The position numbers and the translations under genes are program-made. This document shows, in pieces, positions 6,072-10,906 of a stretch of 10,906 bases of DNA (the first letter of the stretch is position 1; every line of letters begins with the position of its first letter). Source of the DNA: Flavobacterium psychrophilum (GTDB lineage Bacteria; Bacteroidota; Bacteroidia; Flavobacteriales; Flavobacteriaceae). The stretch is from NCBI GenBank assembly GCA_945872245.1, contig CAMBZB010000051.1, positions 1 through 10,906 of the forward strand. Direction: 5' to 3'. A model generated the notes under the pieces. The model was not told the origin of the DNA and did not search any database. It worked only from the letters and a program-made list of their open reading frames with translations.

Positions 6072-7241
6072 ATGAATAGAGAGAAAGTCCAAATTTTTGA
6101 TACCACTTTAAGAGATGGTGAACAAGTCCCAGGATGTAAATTAGACACTCAGCAAAAGCTTGTTATAGCCGCCAGGCTAGATGAAATGGGAGTAGATATT
6201 ATCGAAGCCGGTTTTCCTGTTTCAAGTCCGGGAGATTTTTTATCCGTTTCAGAAATAAGTAAGATTGTAAAAAATGCCACCGTTTGCGGTCTTACCAGAG
6301 CCGTTAAAAATGATATTGATGTAGCTGCCGCGGCGCTTAAAAATGCTGCCCGACCAAGAATCCACACCGGAATAGGAACATCAAATTCACACATACAATT
6401 TAAACTAAACACCACTCGAGAAGATATTATTGCTAGAGCCAAATATGCCGTTTCCTATGCGAAGACCTTCGTTGAGGATGTAGAATTTTATGCCGAAGAT
6501 GCAGGAAGAACCGACAATGAATTCTTGGCTAAAGTCTGCGAAGAGGTCATAAAATCTGGCGCTACAGTGCTTAACATTCCCGACACCACAGGATATTGTT
6601 TGCCAGAGGAATACGGTGCCAAAATAAAATATTTAAAAGAAAACGTAAAAGGGATTGAAAACGTTACTATCTCTTGTCATTGTCATAATGATTTAGGGAT
6701 GGCCACCGCTAATTCGATTGCAGGTGCCATAAACGGAGCCCGACAAATAGAATGTACCATCAACGGAATAGGGGAAAGAGCAGGAAATACAGCACTTGAA
6801 GAAGTGGTGATGATTTTCAAACAACATCCGTATTTAAACTTATATACCGATATTAACACCAAACAATTGAACGAAATGAGTCGGCTCGTTTCTGACAGCA
6901 TGGGAATGATGGTGCAACCTAACAAAGCAATAGTTGGTGCTAATGCCTTTGCACACAGTTCAGGAATTCACCAAGATGGCGTTATAAAAAATAGGGAGAC
7001 CTATGAAATTATGGATCCCCTAGATGTAGGCGTAAACGAATCCTCGATAATACTTACGGCCAGAAGTGGGAGAGCAGCCTTGGCTTACAGAGCCAAAAAA
7101 GTAGGTTATGAATTGACCAAAATGCAATTGGACATTGTTTATATTGAGTTTTTAAAGTTTGCTGACATCAAAAAAGAAGTTTTGGATACCGATATCCACC
7201 AAATTATTGAAGCCTGCAAAATAGAAAGCGACTTAATCTAA
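6072..7241 (+). CDS. leuA: 2-isopropylmalate synthase, short form without regulatory domain
   Basis: A 389-aa enzyme that condenses acetyl-CoA with 2-oxoisovalerate, the committed step to leucine. The TIM-barrel motifs are clear: [10 protein letters not shown] at 9-18 (metal ligand Asp10), [18 protein letters not shown] with His203 and His205, NGIGERAGN with Asn239, and HSSGIHQDG. The [10 protein letters not shown] and EDAGRT segments favour isopropylmalate synthase over homocitrate or citramalate synthase. E. coli LeuA is 523 aa; the missing piece corresponds to the C-terminal dimer/leucine-binding domain that gives feedback inhibition. Regulation by leucine at that site is therefore not expected, by inference. 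It is the first gene of the leuA-leuB-ilvD-ilvB run, with leuB 52 bp downstream, and divergent from the 514-aa gene. The chosen ATG gives the usual short N-terminus before the catalytic motif. Confidence 0.95.
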   Translation: MNREKVQIFDTTLRDGEQVPGCKLDTQQKLVIAARLDEMGVDIIEAGFPVSSPGDFLSVSEISKIVKNATVCGLTRAVKNDIDVAAAALKNAARPRIHTGIGTSNSHIQFKLNTTREDIIARAKYAVSYAKTFVEDVEFYAEDAGRTDNEFLAKVCEEVIKSGATVLNIPDTTGYCLPEEYGAKIKYLKENVKGIENVTISCHCHNDLGMATANSIAGAINGARQIECTINGIGERAGNTALEEVVMIFKQHPYLNLYTDINTKQLNEMSRLVSDSMGMMVQPNKAIVGANAFAHSSGIHQDGVIKNRETYEIMDPLDVGVNESSIILTARSGRAALAYRAKKVGYELTKMQLDIVYIEFLKFADIKKEVLDTDIHQIIEACKIESDLI

Positions 7242-7293
7242 AATTAACACTCGGTTTTTATAAATTGAACAAGCCACAAACAGTTTAAACAAA

Positions 7294-8409
7294 ATGAATT
7301 TAAAAATAGCAGTACTTTCGGGAGATGGCATAGGTCCAGAGGTTACCCTGCAAGCTAAAAAAGCTTTGTACGCTATTAGTGTGGTTTACAATCACGAATT
7401 TATTTTTGAAGATGCGTACATTGGCGCCATTGCCATTGAAAAAATAGGAAAACCGCTTCCGGATCAAACCTTGAATTTGTGTCGCAATACCGATTCTATA
7501 TTGTTTGGAGCTATTGGCGATCCAAAATATGATAATGATCCCTATGCCAAAGTGCGTCCGGAACAAGGATTACTGAAACTCCGAAAAGAATTGGGTTTGT
7601 TTGCCAACATCAGACCTATAAAAGCGTATCCTAAGTTAATGGATTCTTCTCCTATAAAGAAGGAGGTATTAAAAGGCACCGATTTTATAGTATACAGAGA
7701 ATTGAACGGTGGAATGTATTTTGGAGAAAAAACGGCCAATGACGAAGGTACTTATGCATCGGATTTGTGTGAATACCACAAAGAGGAAATTTCAAAAATC
7801 GCTCACTTGGCATTTCAGGCTGCACAAACTAGACGCAATAAAGTTAGTTTGGTAGACAAAGCCAATGTGATGGAAACGTCTCGATTGTGGCGAAAAGTGG
7901 TTACGGAAATTGCCGCGGAATATCCCGAGGTGACTCTAGAATGTTTGTTTGTAGACAACGCCGCCATGCAAATAATATTAAATCCAAGACAGTTTGATAT
8001 TTTATTAACTGACAATCTATTTGGAGATATTTTGTCCGATGAAGCTAGCGTAATTTCGGGTTCTAAAGGATTGATGTCTTCGGCATCAATAGGGGAGAAG
8101 TATTCGCTTTTTGAACCCATTCACGGTTCGTATCCTGAGGCAAAGGGAAAAAACATTGCCAATCCCATAGCATCGATACTTTCGGCAGCCTTGCTATTGG
8201 AACATTTTGGATTGACAACAGAATCCAAAAAAGTGATTGAAGCGGTAGAAAAAGCCATAATCAGTAATGTCGTCACGCTGGATTTAAAAGTAGATTCCCA
8301 ATTTGGAACCAATGAAGTTGGAGATTTTGTGGTCAATTACATTATGAACGAAGGGGACATGTATTTCAAAAAAGATTTTGTGCAAATAGGACAATCAACA
8401 ATAGTATAA
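7294..8409 (+). CDS. leuB: 3-isopropylmalate dehydrogenase
   Basis: A 371-aa NAD-dependent enzyme that oxidises and decarboxylates 3-isopropylmalate to 2-oxoisocaproate, the last leucine-specific step before transamination. The start LKIAVLSGDGIGPEV is the family N-terminus. Catalytic features seen are RELNGGMYFGEK (the family usually has TGG where this has NGG), VDKANVMETSRLW with Lys189, and the Mg-binding aspartates Asp221 (VDNAAMQ), Asp245 and Asp249 (FGDILSDEAS). The cofactor loop is EPIHGSYPEAKGKNIANP. A tail of roughly a dozen residues (KKDFVQIGQSTIV) extends beyond the length of many LeuB proteins. The start has no Shine-Dalgarno sequence but an A-rich upstream. leuC and leuD, which supply its substrate, are not adjacent. 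Confidence 0.97.
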   Translation: MNLKIAVLSGDGIGPEVTLQAKKALYAISVVYNHEFIFEDAYIGAIAIEKIGKPLPDQTLNLCRNTDSILFGAIGDPKYDNDPYAKVRPEQGLLKLRKELGLFANIRPIKAYPKLMDSSPIKKEVLKGTDFIVYRELNGGMYFGEKTANDEGTYASDLCEYHKEEISKIAHLAFQAAQTRRNKVSLVDKANVMETSRLWRKVVTEIAAEYPEVTLECLFVDNAAMQIILNPRQFDILLTDNLFGDILSDEASVISGSKGLMSSASIGEKYSLFEPIHGSYPEAKGKNIANPIASILSAALLLEHFGLTTESKKVIEAVEKAIISNVVTLDLKVDSQFGTNEVGDFVVNYIMNEGDMYFKKDFVQIGQSTIV

Positions 8410-8416
8410 AAAATAA

Positions 8417-8463
8417 TTTCAAGTTTTTTAGTTTCAAACTATACAACTTGAAACCTAAAACTT
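8417..8463 (+). repeat. Competing imperfect hairpins in the leuB-ilvD gap
   Basis: TTTCAAGTT (8417-8425) pairs perfectly with AACTTGAAA (8445-8453). Alternatively GTTTCAA (8431-8437) pairs with TTGAAAC (8448-8454), and that stem can extend with bulges through 8421-8430 and 8456-8463. The two folds share the right arm and exclude each other. There is no strong T-run terminator after either. This may be only a low-complexity TTTCAAG/CTTGAAA repeat. Confidence 0.45.
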
Positions 8464-8487
8464 AAAAAATAAAAATTAAATAATACA

Positions 8488-10161
<1,674 letters not shown>

Positions 10162-10169
10162 AAATAAAG

Positions 10170-10194
10170 TGCTAAAAGTCAAAATGCTTTAGCA
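10170..10194 (+). repeat. Small hairpin in the ilvD-ilvB gap
   Basis: TGCTAAA (10170-10176) pairs with TTTAGCA (10188-10194) around an 11-nt loop. The following sequence is ATTTT then a long A-run, so it is a weak terminator at best. It could slow transcription or mark a processing site between ilvD and ilvB. Confidence 0.4.
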
Positions 10195-10214
10195 ATTTTA
10201 AAAAAAAATAAAAA

Positions 10215-10906
10215 ATGGAAAATAATAAAATATCAGGTGCAGAAGCGGTTATTAGGTGCTTATTGGCCGAAGGCGTAGACTTAGTTTATGGCTACCCTGG
10301 CGGTGCTATTATGCCGGTTTACGACGAATTATATAAATTTAAAGATCAACTGCATCATGTTTTGGTGCGTCACGAACAAGGGGCCGCCCATGCCGCCCAG
10401 GGTTTTGCAAGGGCTACCGGTAAAGTGGGTGTTGCCATTGCTACTTCGGGACCCGGAGCCACAAATTTGGTAACCGGTATTGCAGATGCCCAAATTGATT
10501 CCACTCCCTTAGTTTGTATTACAGGTCAAGTAGGTAAACATTTATTGGGTTCAGATGCTTTTCAGGAAACGGATATTATTGGAATTTCTACTCCAGTGAC
10601 CAAATGGAATTACCAAATTACCGAGGCTCATGAGATTCCTGAAATTATTGCAAAGGCTTTTTACATTGCACGATCAGGTCGTCCCGGTCCCGTATTAATT
10701 GACATTACGAAAAATGCCCAATTCGACGAATTTGAATTCAGTTATAAAAAGTGTACTGGAATTAGAAGTTACAACCCAAAGCCAGCATTAAACCTTGAAA
10801 AAGTGGCTGAGGCTGCGGAGTTAATCAATAATGCCAAGAAACCCTACATTATATTTGGTCAAGGTATTATTTTAAGCGAGGCGGAAGCTGAGTTAAAAGC
10901 GTTTGT
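10215..10906 (+). CDS. ilvB: Acetolactate synthase large subunit, N-terminal part (runs off window)
   Basis: An open frame from ATG 10215 continues to the right edge, giving 230 complete codons with no stop. The enzyme is ThDP-dependent and condenses pyruvate with pyruvate or 2-oxobutyrate, the first common step of branched-chain amino acid synthesis. The start MENNKISGAEAVIRCLLAEG is the family N-terminus. Then come YPGGAIMPVYD, VRHEQGAAHAAQGFARATG with the catalytic Glu54 that activates ThDP, TSGPGATNLVTG, and QETDIIGISTPVTKWN. The ThDP-binding PYR domain is complete, and the central domain has just begun at the edge. The full protein would be about 560-570 aa by family norm. An ilvN regulatory subunit gene is expected downstream but is not visible. 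Confidence 0.95.
   Translation, partial: MENNKISGAEAVIRCLLAEGVDLVYGYPGGAIMPVYDELYKFKDQLHHVLVRHEQGAAHAAQGFARATGKVGVAIATSGPGATNLVTGIADAQIDSTPLVCITGQVGKHLLGSDAFQETDIIGISTPVTKWNYQITEAHEIPEIIAKAFYIARSGRPGPVLIDITKNAQFDEFEFSYKKCTGIRSYNPKPALNLEKVAEAAELINNAKKPYIIFGQGIILSEAEAELKAF

Noticed and set aside
10288..10473. Short rightward frame inside ilvB
   Set aside because: It is out of frame with the clear acetolactate synthase sequence, which is intact through this region.

Overview
The window looks like chromosomal DNA from a Flavobacterium-like member of the Bacteroidota. The evidence is low GC, A-rich gene starts without clear Shine-Dalgarno sequences, TAnnTTTG-like promoter boxes, a bacterial SUI1/eIF1-type protein, a MutS2 without a Smr domain and a short LeuA. 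The genus is inferred; no rRNA or other taxonomic marker is present.

Positions 1-2792 are read leftward. mutS2 (627-2792) is followed by a DCC-family (DUF393) thiol-disulfide oxidoreductase-like gene cut by the window edge (1-186). Between them sits a compact cassette (about 192-617): an intact small GIY-YIG nuclease gene flanked by near-perfect 24/25-bp inverted repeats. It fills almost the whole gap, beginning 9 bp after the mutS2 stop and ending 5 bp before the DCC start codon. This is the most mobile-element-like object in the window.

ung (2894-3562, rightward) is divergent from mutS2, so two DNA-maintenance genes share a 101-bp intergenic region. ung converges on a leftward pair: a SUI1-domain protein (4010-4339) and, upstream of it, an unrecognised 514-aa helical protein (4374-5918). 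The 447-bp gap between ung and the SUI1 gene is structured. It holds a probably bidirectional terminator, an AT-rich repeat patch, and a 116-bp REP-like element made of four short hairpins with 3-nt loops, whose outer arms form a perfect 17-bp inverted repeat.

Positions 6072 to the right edge are a rightward branched-chain amino acid cluster: leuA, leuB, ilvD and the 5' part of ilvB. Gaps of 52, 78 and 53 bp suggest one operon. LeuA and LeuB catalyse steps of leucine synthesis. IlvB (with IlvN, not in view) and IlvD act in the shared valine/isoleucine/leucine route that supplies the LeuA substrate 2-oxoisovalerate. leuCD, ilvN and ilvC are not in the window. The core genes are ordinary housekeeping genes; the unusual material is in the intergenic repeats and the GIY-YIG cassette.
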